Source: Elysia crispata (lineage: Eukaryota; Mollusca; Gastropoda; Plakobranchidae). Taken from it: a stretch of DNA of 64,000 bases. The stretch's first letter is position 1; each line of letters begins with the position of its first letter. Below are positions 1-14,372 of this stretch, piece after piece. Made by a program: the position numbers and the translations under genes. Below the pieces are notes generated by a model, which saw only the letters and a program-made list of their open reading frames with translations, did no database searches and was not told where the DNA came from. The stretch is from positions 599,501 to 663,500 of the forward strand of contig JAWDGP010002507.1 in assembly GCA_033675545.1 (NCBI GenBank). The letters are read 5' to 3'.

Positions 1-17
1 CCCCTGTCTATATTAAT

Positions 18-1475
18 CTAAATACAGTGATACATGTGTTCTTTCCAGTGACAGTCTAGTCTATTTTTAAAACTGTTCAATGATGGAGCATTCACAACAT
101 GAATTGGCAGCCCATTCCAGATGTTTGTAACTCTGTTTGAGAAAAAATGCTGTCTTAGTCCAGTGTTTACTCTACATTTTCTCAATTTGTACATATGTCC
201 TCTATTTCTTGTATCATCTTTCTTGATAAGAGGCGAACTGACATTATACATTTCATGGGTAAACTTGGAAACTTCTATCATATCTCCTATTTTTCCCCTG
301 TACTGCATGCTAGGAAGACGTAGACTTTCTAATCTCTTTTCGTATGCCAATTCAGCCAAGCCTGGAACCAACTTGGAAGCTCTCCACAACACACTTTCTA
401 TAAGTTTTGTCTTTCTGAAATCTTGGCGACCATGCTACATTATTAAACTCCAGATGAGGTCTAACCAGTGCAGTGAATAACAATCTTAGGCTCTCCTTAT
501 CTAAAAATTGGTATGATTTTCTAATCAGCCCCAATATTTTGTTCGCCTTAGCCACTTGTGCCTCAACATGCCTGCTGAATTTGAGTTCATTATCCACCAT
601 TACCCCCAGGTCCTTTTCACATTGTGAAGTTTCCAGCTTTGCTCTATCCTGTGAATAGTGAAGTCTCATAGTATAGTCTTGCTTTGGGTTATTCCTGCCA
701 ATGTGTATGACCTTGCACTTATCTGCATTAAAGCGAAGCTGCCACTTGTCTGCCCAGTCGACCAGTTTATCTACGTCTGCCTGCATAGTCTGTCTTTCCG
801 ATTCTGTCTGGACTGTGGATGAGACTTTGGTGTCATCAGCATACATTGTGCACCATGATTCTAGGATTTCCGGCAGGTCGTTGATAAAAATCACAAATAG
901 TACTGGTCCAAGTACACTTCCTTGTGGGACGCCACTTGTAACATTCGACCAATCTGAATACATTCCCTTCACCGATACCCTTCACCGACAGAGTCAAAGG
1001 CTTTTTCAAAATCTAGGTATACTGCATCTACAGATCTTCCTGTATCCAGTGCTGTAGTCCATTTTTCCAGAGTATGCAGCAAATTTGTCGCACACGATCT
1101 TTTGGGGACAAATCTATGTTGGCAGGATGAGAGAAGCTTGTTTTGTTCTGTATGTTCCATGATTTTATCCCTTATAATTGATTCCATCACCTTGCACAGT
1201 ACACTTGTTAAGCTGACTGGCCGATAATTACTTGGTTTTGATCTATTGCCTTTTTTGAAAAGTGGGGTGACATTAGCCTCTTTCCAAGTATCCGGAAGTT
1301 TGCTTTCCTCTATAGACTTTGTGAAAATCATTGCCAGAAGTTCTGCTAATTCTTCTGCAAGCTCTTTTAGAACACGTGAGTGCATTCCGTCTGGTCCAGG
1401 AGACTTTGAGGGATCTAACTGTTTCGATTTTTTTATTACTATATCCTTTATAAAGACACGTGTCTGTCTTCGCAC
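18..1475 (-). pseudogene. LINE reverse transcriptase remnant (three frames, internal deletion)
   Basis: Three consecutive minus-strand frames (1475-969, 972-352, 392-18) together cover RT blocks and the C-terminal thumb. The first ends just after block A (LDFEKAFDSV). The second resumes at SDWSNVTSGVPQGS, just before block B. About 40 codons that normally separate them are missing. The second holds the YADD catalytic box. The third carries the closing segment ending in a stop near 18. An 11-bp direct repeat lies at the deletion point. The copy is inactive. Confidence 0.85.
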
Positions 1476-1611
1476 TCAGGCATATCTTTGATATTTTCCT
1501 CGGTAAATACACTACAAAAAAAAATTGTTCAGAATGTTAGCTTTTTCTTTATTGTTTATGGTTGTTTTCCCTTGCTAGTCCAATTGATCAGCTACTCCTT
1601 TTGTTTTCATT

Positions 1612-1965
1612 TTACTGTTGGCATAATGCATAAAAGGCCTTTGGATTGTGCTGCGCTTCTCTTGCTATTGCTTTCTCATAGTTTTTCACTGCTTTTCTGC
1701 AATCAGCCCTTGCTCTATTTCGTGCCTTTGCGTATTCTCTGTAATCTCTCCCATCCTTTGTCTTTGAATACTTTGCAAATGTCACTTTCTTTTCCTTGAG
1801 TGCTTGACGTACTTCCTCGTTCATCCACGATGGGGGTCGCTTTGTTTGTTTTCCTTTCCCTTTTCCTTTATTCTTGGGGATACATTCATTTGCAGCAGCA
1901 TTATATGTCTCTAAAAACTTGTTCCATTCATCAGTCAAATTCATGTCTTTTATTATCTCACACAA
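1612..1965 (-). pseudogene. LINE linker between endonuclease and RT
   Basis: A 117-codon open stretch, highly basic, with PPSWMNEEVRQALKEKK followed by a YREYAKARNRARADCRKAVKNYE-type charged helix and NPKAFYAL near its end. This is the usual spacer between endonuclease and RT in CR1-like elements. Reading on toward 1475, a recognisable NNFF-type segment is cut by a stop and a frameshift. Confidence 0.7.
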
Positions 1966-1988
1966 ATTGTTTCCCTTGATGACCTCCT

Positions 1989-2619
1989 TCAGCTTATTAT
2001 AGTCTCTTTTGAATAATTGAATCTGGCTTCACCATTACCTTCCTCAATCTCTGCAGAAGCTCTGAAGTCAAAACTTAAAACTTGGTGATGACTCTTTCCC
2101 AGAGGTGCACTGTGTACAACATTCTTGACCATACCTTCTTCATTTGTCAAAATCAGGTCTATAAGGGTTGGTGTCTGCTCTGCTCTGTAATGAGTGGGAC
2201 TTTTAACATGTTGATAGAGAAAATTATCTCGAACTACAGTCTCAAGAAAAATTGTTGCTTTATGATTATCATTTTGAAGTGATGTTTCATTCTCCCAGTC
2301 AATTTCAGGGTGATCAAAGTCTCCTGTAAGTAGTATAATGAGTTCTCCCTTGTATTGCATTCTTTACCAACTTATACAGCTGATCATTCATATCCTCTTT
2401 GTTACTTGGCGATCTGTATATGCATCATATCAGCAACTCTCCCTTTTCCAATTGAAGCTTCACCCACACTGTATCTTTCACAGTCTCATATGCACTAAAG
2501 TTTATCTCTTGTGCTTTAAGGTCTTTTTTAACATAAATAACTGCTCCTCTTCTGGCATCAGTTTCTTCGATTTTACAAAAACAATCATACCCATCCACTT
2601 CCAACTCCACCTTTTGCAC
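1989..2619 (-). pseudogene. LINE endonuclease (EEP fold) remnant
   Basis: Two minus-strand frames (2619-2425 and 2360-1989) carry the middle and C-terminal parts of an APE-like endonuclease. The first contains RRGAVIYVKKDL, a usual middle motif. The second contains LLTGDFDHPEIDW, equivalent to the GDFN catalytic block, then LIDLILTN and GKSHHQVLSF, equivalent to the SDH block with S changed to K-S-H-H. The N-terminal catalytic part is absent and the two frames are separated by a frameshift or stop, so no active nuclease can be made. Confidence 0.75.
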
Positions 2620-2700
2620 AGAATAATTAAAATGCTTTGTTTATGGATACTCACCGCCTGCCAAAATTGTGAGAAAAATAATTATTCTGAGAAAAGATAA

Positions 2701-6057
<3,357 letters not shown>

Positions 6058-6299
6058 AGGACGATTTTTCTTGAATAAATCTAGAATGGTGTCATGACAG
6101 GGCGATCTTTCTTTTATAAATCTAGACTTGTGTCCTTGCATGGCGCTCTTTCTCTAATAAACATAGGTGTCCTTATAGGACTATCTTTCTTTTATAAAGC
6201 TAGAATGATGTCCTTACATGGCCATCTTTCTTTTATAAATCTAGAATGGTGTCCTTACATGGCGATCTTTCTTTTAAAAAGCTAGAATGGTGTCCTTAC
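6058..6299. repeat. Minisatellite, about 41-bp unit, about 6 copies
   Basis: Tandem copies share TCTAGAATGGTGTCCTTACA followed by a GGCGATCTTTCTTTTATAAA-like half. Units differ by point changes and small indels; the last three are most alike. A repetitive open frame over it is a by-product of the repeat. Confidence 0.85.
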
Positions 6300-9200
6300 A
6301 GTCTCACTTTATACCAAGAAGGTAATTCGTTACTCGATTTAAAGTTTTATTTTAAACTAATCTCAGCTAGATCTAGCTGCAGACCTTCTGTATAAATATC
6401 ATGCTATCGATCAGAATTTTTTTTTCAATCTCGGCAGAATAATTAAAAAACAAAAACAAAACAAAGCCACACACAAACCCAGAATTATGTCTCGCAGCAC
6501 CATTAGACTTGAATTCAAATTAATATTCATATAGTTTCAAACTACTTAACAGTCTTAGTTTTCAAAATTGCTATTTTTAATAGTTATTCCTTCAAAAATT
6601 TCATCGTTTACAAAGAAAAATGTTAATGAGTTAAAACTGAAAATAAGGCAACAGTAATTCAATTATGTGAATAAAAGCTCAGCAAAACTCTTGTGAAGAA
6701 GCAGGAGAGATTTTAGTTATTTAGGTTGAAAGGTTAAAAAAAGATCCTGATCGGCCCAGGTATAAACCCTCACCTTGTTCCAGAAAAATGTCATCCCAAG
6801 AGTCCTCTGTTGGTGAAAGAGAAAAAAAAAATATGTAGTTATACTGAAAAAGAGTTAACGCTCTTCGATTTTCAAAAATTAATTCAAACTGAATAGTTGA
6901 ATTTCATTTCTGTGCAAAATGTGTAAAACTGTCGTTTAAATTTTGAAGAGAATGAACTCACTACAATGTTAATCTAAAAACTTGCAATAGAAATATTTCA
7001 CCCAAAACGCACAAGTTTCGTTTTGAATTTATTGATGAATAAAATAAATATGTGACCAGTCTCTTCGATGCGATGTTAACCCACAACATTGTATAACCCA
7101 GAAGCGTTGGAATAAAAACATTCAAGCTTGAATAATCAGTATGGATTATAAATCTCTGTGTGAATAAGCTCACTGTGTACCAAAAATTTAAACAGAAATA
7201 AATATGCCGCTCTAAGAGACTATAATCTCTGAGGGATCAATGATCGTTTTCAATGGAGAGATGAACTATTGAAAGTTACGTGAATAATAATGATTTTCTT
7301 TTGATTTTTTTTGTTTTTTGTTTCACTTGAGACCATTTTTCACATCGAGTTTCGTTATTCATTATAGCTGTAGTGTATAACGCCAGGACCACTTCATGAT
7401 CTCGGTGGAGAGATATTCCAAAATAAGAGCCGCGTAAAGAAAATGAATGGTAAGTGAGGAAACTATTGTCGTTAAGTATGCTTTGATTCGACATAGATCT
7501 CTTGTGCTGTTGATTTCAATGAACGATACAACACAGTGTTCTATTTATGTGTGTGTGTGTATGTATGTGCGAATATATACATGAGAGGCGTGACTACAGA
7601 GATTGGTGGTTGTGAAGGTGAAATAAGTACGTAAGAGAGACAAAATTAAAAAAAAAAAATTCCGCGAACCATCTGTTACTTACTGCAATAACTGTATGCG
7701 TATACTGCTGTGTCACTCCGAAAAAACTCAGTTTGATTGCACCAGCCGTTAATACAGTGCATGACATTCCCCAATTCTCTGGAAATGCAATTAAAAAAAA
7801 AATATTGGAGGGAAAATTTATTGTCCGCTTAATGGAAAGTTGCAAATTTCAAAATCGTGAAAGAATAAAAACAACTATGTAAATTGTCTTCCATATTTTA
7901 AATACCTCTTTACATTTTTACCGAAGACTAATTGATCAATGCTGCTTGCCTCTTGTTGCATCTTTTAAAAAAAAGGTCTAAACAAAGCCTCATCGTCATA
8001 AACAATTACTCTTTCTCCTGTCCTTTTTAACAGAACTGAATTGCTCTAGTCACTAGTCTTTTAATCCTCACGATTTTACGGGCTGCAATATCTTCAATTT
8101 TTATCCGTATATTATCCAAGACAAAAGGATGAACCAGCTGATCAGCTCGTAAAAAGTAGAGGCGATGAGAGTGTGTGGCCTCCTTGCTTGAGAATAATTA
8201 TATCTCAGATCAGAGTATTGTTAACACCGTATTAGGTGCTTATGGAAACTTAAGAGAACGTTCAACTTTTCACAAACACAAGTCATGAATTGCGCTGTCT
8301 TGTTATTCATTTATAAGTTAAAGACACAAACATCGACTAACATGCATCTTACTTGCATGTGAAGTTTATAAAAAGAGAGGAATGTGGGCAATAAGCCATG
8401 AATTCAGTATCTTTTTTCACTTCTTCCTCCAGGCAGCTCAAGTAAACCGTTGAAGTAACTTCCACCACACTTTCAAAAGCATCTGAGAAAATTAAAGTTA
8501 AAATTCACTTCATAATGAGTTTTTATGCCAATTATTCGAGGTAAAAGATAAGGTGAAACAAACAGGATAACGTGTCAGTTTAGGACCTCTCTAGCGACAC
8601 GTGCTTACTTTAGTTAATAGATAGGTCTAACCTCTCAAGAGCAAAACTGGCCGAAACTGTAAAGAAGAAAGTAAAGACTAAGGGCAGTATTGCCCTTTTG
8701 AAACGTGTGATGTGTCCACCACATGTAAAAAAAAACCCTCTTATCCTTTGAGTACTGGTTTTACTCAATCGACTCAATCGAGCAAAAGACTGCTCAGTAA
8801 AGAAGATTTAATCTTTCTATGTCTAACAAAACATGAAATAATACTTATAGTTGTTGCGGCCTGTCTGTGCAAAGAGAAGAATATGTTACCTGTCTAGGAA
8901 TCACAGGGGTAGAAATAGAAATATCTATTTCAAATGTAATCTGAGAAGAATTACAATGTTAATGTGAAGGTCAAAATAGAGGTCTATTGCACCTTACTTC
9001 AATTCAATTTATGTTACCTTAGAATAAACAATATTATGACCTTTTATTAAACTCCCTCTTCCCTAGCAAAAAAAAAAAAAAAAGATAAAAGAAGAAGAAA
9101 TAACTAAATGAAATACCTTTCTTTGATTCATCCAAATGTCTGTCTTTTTTTATGATCACTGGAGGTTCATTCTTCCATTTGTCAGCTGTAAATATAAACA

Positions 9201-11555
9201 AACGTAAAACATTGCCCTGGAAATGAAAACGAAGAAGTCACTGCACTTCTCTTTACAAGTTAAGTAGTTGCAAGTTTAGGTTTGAAGAGTTCCCCTTTCA
9301 AAAACAAAGTTAAACCATCAACATACACCAAACTTTTGGCATTTTCATTGCCATCCACATCAGATCAGAACTCTATCGGGTTTCCAGTCGATTAAGAGTC
9401 ATCGGTTTTTCTACAAAAACTTTGCAACGTTTTTAATTTCTTAAAATGGTCTGAAAAACCTGTATGATAATTTCCGCTTTAATATAGAGATAAATAGAAA
9501 TATCTTACACTTGGGTCTATGTAGTCCGGTACAATAACATCAGCTGGATGAATATATAATTTTATATATATTCAAACTTGATTCTAGGTTCAATTGGTTT
9601 CCTTAACGAACGCAAAGTTGTCTTTTTTTTTTTTTGCTTAGCAAACTCAAATCTAAAATCAAATTTGGCAAATAGATGCACTGGTATGTTGAATATGAGG
9701 GTGAAACAATTGAAAATTGGAAAAAAAACTATCAATATTCTGACAATCAGTGTGGATGTTCAAATGCCACAGCCACGACTTAATGGCTGTGTCCTCTTTG
9801 AGATTACAGCAACCAATAAATCAGATTCATGCTTAATTCTAGACCCGTTAATTTTTCAAACAAATCCTCGAGTCATTTGGCCGAGCAAATTCCAAACTAG
9901 CAATTCAGATAGAAATCGAAAGTAAATTCGAAATAAAAGTGAGATGTAGGGAGAAGAAAAATCAACCTGAAGCACATTTATCAGTTCGCCTCCTGAAACC
10001 TAAAATTTGTCAGTTTTGGCATGTCTGACCTTGTATTCTCTAATGTTCAAATATGGAAAAAAAAAACGGTCTAGAGCACTTGTGTTGTATGGTAATATGA
10101 TCTATCTTTCACACGTAGAGTTTTGTTAAATCTTTTTTGGAAAATAATGTTTCTTTTCCCTCAAAATATCCTTTCTGACAGTTTTTAAATAATTATTCGA
10201 AAAAAAGGAGTAAGTCAAGATACATAGAAAACATTACAAGTATTGCCTATCCCTCCAGACCTATTCAAAAAGATTATTGAAAAACTACATGGCTGAACTT
10301 CCGGTGTCCCCTTGCACACATGTTCAAATAGGAAAGCCTTACGAAAAGCACCGAAAGAGGCCACAATTGTATCTTTGCTTCTGCCGTCTGTTGGACACAG
10401 CTAACCGAAACAGCTTTAAATGTGAAATAAATTTGATTCCAAAAATAATTCTATATGATTTGTTCCATTTATTACAAGATAATTCAGCAAAAACCGCTGC
10501 AACTGAAAAAATTCCCAAACCTATTTTGTTACTTTTAAGCAATATTTTTTATATTTCAACTGAAACACTCTTCCACGCCCAAACCCGGCCACAACAAATG
10601 ATGTCACTTATATTAGATCCAGTGAAAACTAAAGCAAAACTTGATGCAATACATGGCATGCCCTCTAGGACTACCATGTAGTAGAAGCTATCCGAGAAAT
10701 GCTTACGTCACTCGAAAATTACCAGTTACTTAGAACTTTTAATAATGAAACGAGTCTAACAGATACTGTTACACTGAGTGCAAAATGTTACAACTTACAT
10801 TCTGACTTACTTTCTTGAGAGCTCACAAAAACAGACAGCCCTGGAGTTAGAGAAAGGAAAATGTACTACATGTAGATTAAGGAAAGATTTTAAAAGATGT
10901 AAAAGTTTACAAACAAAATAAATTTTCTATAAGTTTCATAAAATATAACCATGCACTTTAAGAAAAAAAACAACGATATTTTCATCCTTTAAAAACTATT
11001 TCATCATAAGCTTTTTTCAATTTAAATACATGTATCTATAAGAAAACAGTGGGAAGGAAAAAACAAATATGGTAGCTCTGAGTGCTTGACTCTGTAAAAA
11101 CATTTCGACCAGGTTGTTTACAGTAATCTGACCTACGTTTTCAGTCCCACAACATCCTTAAGTCAAGTTGGGTTTGTCTATAATATCTAACAAAGTTATT
11201 TCTGTACGTTGTGAGTAAACTCTCTCCGCTTCAAGAAACTGATTTGACTTTTTCAGGTTTTTATTTCTGACAAAGACTCTTGAGGTCTACATTGTTTTAA
11301 ATTTTTCATGCCCTTCCAGATTTCATACTTCGAAGCATGATAATATTCAATCAGGCCTTAAAGAGATATTTAACGGTCATTCCCATTGTTGAGGATATTA
11401 AAACAGACAAAAAGATCAAAATAATCTGTCAGTATATAATTAAATGTGAAACTTTCGAAGAATTACCTAGGCGGATTTAAGTTGCTTTACTAGGCTTAAA
11501 TTTACCTAAAAGGTGGCCTGCTAGTGATAAATCTGCGTTAAGTTTTGGAAAATAG
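6300..11555. other. Intergenic, nothing recognised
   Basis: About 5.2 kb of AT-rich sequence. Frames up to 134 codons (10277-10681) exist but lack any domain signature, have AT-driven composition and have no paired exons. A short (TG)n run is near 7550-7560. No RNA gene or transposon is evident by eye. Confidence 0.5.
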
Positions 11556-11765
11556 TTATTGCAGATATCGGCCCAACTCGCCCTAAGCTTTAAAATTGTA
11601 TTTTTCATAAAGAATTTGATATGCTGAACACGTATATGAAGGTTATATACGTGGCAAATAAACACTTCATAAGATATAAGCATTTTTGTGTTGCTCTAAA
11701 ATCCCATTAAACTACAAGTTTCAAATTCATCAAGAAACGTTCAATTGGGCCTTTATCTGCAAATT
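11556..11765. mobile_element. MITE-like short TIR element, copy 1 (about 210 bp)
   Basis: The left end reads TTGCAGATATCGGCCCAACT. The right end reads GGGCCTTTATCTGCAAAT, a partly degraded reverse complement of it. The body matches a second copy 500 bp downstream in the same orientation (shared TTTGATATGCTGAACACG and TATAAGCATTTTTGTGTTGC). It has no coding capacity. The shared body plus inverted ends indicate a non-autonomous DNA transposon; superfamily is unknown. Confidence 0.7.
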
Positions 11766-12269
11766 CACCAAAAAATATTTACAATTTCTACTCACCAATC
11801 GCGCAGAAAGCAAGTATTGCTGAAAAGAAATTCACGGAATAAAACCGTAATGAACATGACTTTTTTTTTTACATGAAGCACAGTAATTATATAATTTTTT
11901 AAACGGAATACGCAATTCCAAGAAGAAATTCTATCTCAATGGTTAGACAAATTTTGGTTCATTTAATCTGATAACATGATCTAAAAACCTGTGAAAGGTA
12001 CTAGACAACTTACGTGAAAGCTAGGCATATTAATATATAGACGAAATTGTTTCTAAGATCTTTAACTGAGGATGGAAAAGTTTTTTTTGTAAAGTTCTAA
12101 CAGGATAAAAAAAATAGCAGTGTCAAGACCCAAGACTTATGAGAGCTTAGAAAATGTTTGCTTCGAGATAAAAGTATTGTTTCTTGTGTTTCGAAATTTA
12201 CTGTCGCAAGAAACAGTGGCAGATTGTTCTTACAACAAAGGTGTGGCTACCACCTGTTGATTCGGTATT
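11766..12269. other. Spacer between the two MITE-like copies
   Basis: AT-rich, with no open frame of note and no recognised element. Confidence 0.5.
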
Positions 12270-12494
12270 ATTGCAGTTATCGGACCAACTCACCCTAAGC
12301 TTTTAAATTGTATTTTTCGTAATGAATTTGATATGCTGAACACGAATATGAAGTTTTTATTCGTGGTAAATAAATACTTCCTAAGGTATAAGCATTTTTG
12401 TGTTGCTATAAAATCCCTTTAAACAACAAGTTTCGAATTTGTCGAAAAACATTTTATTGTGAAGCCTATTGTGAGTTGGCCGATATCTGCAAAT
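12270..12494. mobile_element. MITE-like short TIR element, copy 2 (about 225 bp)
   Basis: The left end reads TTGCAGTTATCGGACCAACT and the right end AGTTGGCCGATATCTGCAAA, which is close to its reverse complement over about 20 bp. This copy keeps both ends better than copy 1. The body is collinear with copy 1, with roughly one difference every ten bases. Target duplication is not certain: a TTA/ATT-like flank is ambiguous. Confidence 0.75.
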
Positions 12495-14299
12495 TTAGCG
12501 TCGATTCTTGATAAGTAACGTGTTTAAGATAGCCGAGCTCTTACAATAAACGTTTTATCAGAGGTGGACACAGGATGCGCTGAACACTTTTCTTTAGGCG
12601 CTTTCGTTATGAAAAGATTATTTCTAGAGGAGCCGAAAAGGGGTCATGATCTAAAAACGGTATCTAAAACAGTTTACTTGATTCACAACTTTCTAATTAT
12701 CTGATAAAATCATAGTTTAGGAAGCCCTAATTGTCTTATTGAATTATCAGTAGACGATAGAAACAATATGGAAACAATTTGTTCACTTACCCAGACTTTT
12801 CATCTTTTTGGCGTTCCTTTTTTTTCTTGTGCGAGAAAAAAGTCAAGTTTTTCAGATGAAACTAAGCACTTCTACGTTAATTTCTTTCTGCAATCAATCG
12901 ACTAGCTACTGTTTCATCAGTTAAAGTCTTTCTTTTTCTTTTTGAAATGACCGTTTTTCAGATGGTTTTCAAAACACGCATTTAACAGATTTAATGGACT
13001 TTTAAGTGATTCGCAACAACAAAAAGATCTGACAACTTCCTTTTGTCAAATGAGCGCTTGTTGTATAGGCCTGTCAGGGTAATATGTAGTCCTTCGAGAT
13101 ATACAACACACTGATTGTCATTACACACGCACAAAACATGAATAAAAAACCAACAGCTTTTCGTCCACAAATCTGTTGTAATTTTTTCTCTTACTTCTAA
13201 ATCCTATCTTGATAAGGAGAATTCACAAAGTTTGTTTTGCACATTATGCTGCAGTTTAAAAATATAAATAAATACGTCTACATAGATTGTCCTAATTGTT
13301 TAACCTTCACAGCTGACTTCACAAAGGATGCATTGTTTCACAAATCAACCTACTTGGCTCTGCTTCAGTTTAACCTAAGTTACATAAAAAAATTAATAAA
13401 AATAAAATAAAAAAAAATTTAAACATTTTTTAAAGCAACAAAATGAGAGAAACTCACAAGTCTTTGGTCGTGTATGACTTCTTACTCACCCAAGAGAAGT
13501 TTTTTTTACTGTTTCATTTCCTTGACTGAGATGAGTGTGTTCACACGTTTGACCGACGTCATGATGACTTTAGGTCAACTATGAGTTGTCTTAGTCCACT
13601 GATTGGTAAGCTCTTTGTTGCTTTTCTCTTTGTAGAATTTATAATAAACAAAGTTTCATCTCAAACCTCGTTATGATGGACAATAAAATCAATTGCACCT
13701 GTGGCTATAGTAAAATTAGGTCAAGTCGGAAGGGCCCCAGATTCCCAGGGCATAATTAATGTCCTATATACATTAAATTCCTTTTGGAGAAATGAGTATC
13801 GAGTTTAATCTGAGAATTTTTACTCATTTCGAGATATCTTATTCAATAATCCCACCTATTTCTAGAAATTATTTCACCGTGTTCAAAATTTGAGTTAAAT
13901 TTTTTATTACAATTTAACACAAACTTTTGTCATCTCTCAGCTACAATTTAGAAACTTTTCTTGCTTTTGATATTATTGGCCCGCAAAAAAAAAAAAACTC
14001 AGGTAAAATGACGAAGTGAAGAAAGCAGCTGCTGCCCTCTTCATCAATTAATTTTAATTTAACAGTTTGGCGTAGAGTAGGGGCGGTCCTAGCGAAGGCT
14101 TTAGAGATATTTAATATGCTACTTATTCTTCAGGCCAAATATTATCACTCACAGCGTGAAGGGTTTGGGCATCTTCGCAATGCAGTAAACTGCGAAAATA
14201 TTCTTAACCAGGAACAACAAAACAAAACAAAACAAAAACAACAAAAAAAAAAACTTCATTCCATGAGAGATGAGAAGATAGAGAGTGAAAGAACACTTA
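12495..14299. other. Intergenic, nothing recognised
   Basis: AT-rich sequence with poly-A/T runs. No gene, RNA or repeat that I can support. Confidence 0.5.
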
Positions 14300-14372
14300 A
14301 CCATCCAAAATAAGAACCCTAAGCTCTGTCGTTGAGCATTGAAAGCCACCGGGCCATCTTCGCCCCTCCCAC
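14300..14372 (-). mobile_element. Possible tRNA-derived SINE remnant
   Basis: On the minus strand, TGGCCCGGTGGCT (14356-14344) resembles a Pol III A box and AGGGTTCTTATT (14321-14310) a weak B box, about 25 bases apart. This recalls the tRNA head of a SINE. The B box is poor and no tail is defined, so the call is tentative. Confidence 0.3.

Larger units (their letters stand above)
1..2700 (-). mobile_element. CR1-like non-LTR retrotransposon (LINE), decayed, 5'-truncated
   Basis: Minus-strand translation gives, in element order, an endonuclease segment, a basic linker, a reverse transcriptase and a C-terminal tail whose stop lies near position 18. RT signatures are visible (PLFKKG, LDFEKAFDS, SGVPQGSVLGP, YADD), which fit the CR1/Jockey group of LINEs. 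The order is interrupted by at least one nonsense codon near 1570, frameshifts near 1500 and 370-390, and a loss of about 40 codons near 970. The copy is therefore dead. The left edge is close to the element's 3' end; the 5' end fades out near 2.7 kb, as expected for 5' truncation. Exact clade assignment is inference. Confidence 0.85.

Noticed and set aside
9578..9925. 115-codon plus-strand open frame
   Set aside because: No recognisable motif and low-complexity start. No flanking splice signals tie it to a gene.
10277..10681. 134-codon plus-strand open frame
   Set aside because: Longest frame in the intergenic region, but AT-driven composition, no domain motif, no signal peptide and no spliced partners. 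It is expected by chance in 16 kb of such sequence.
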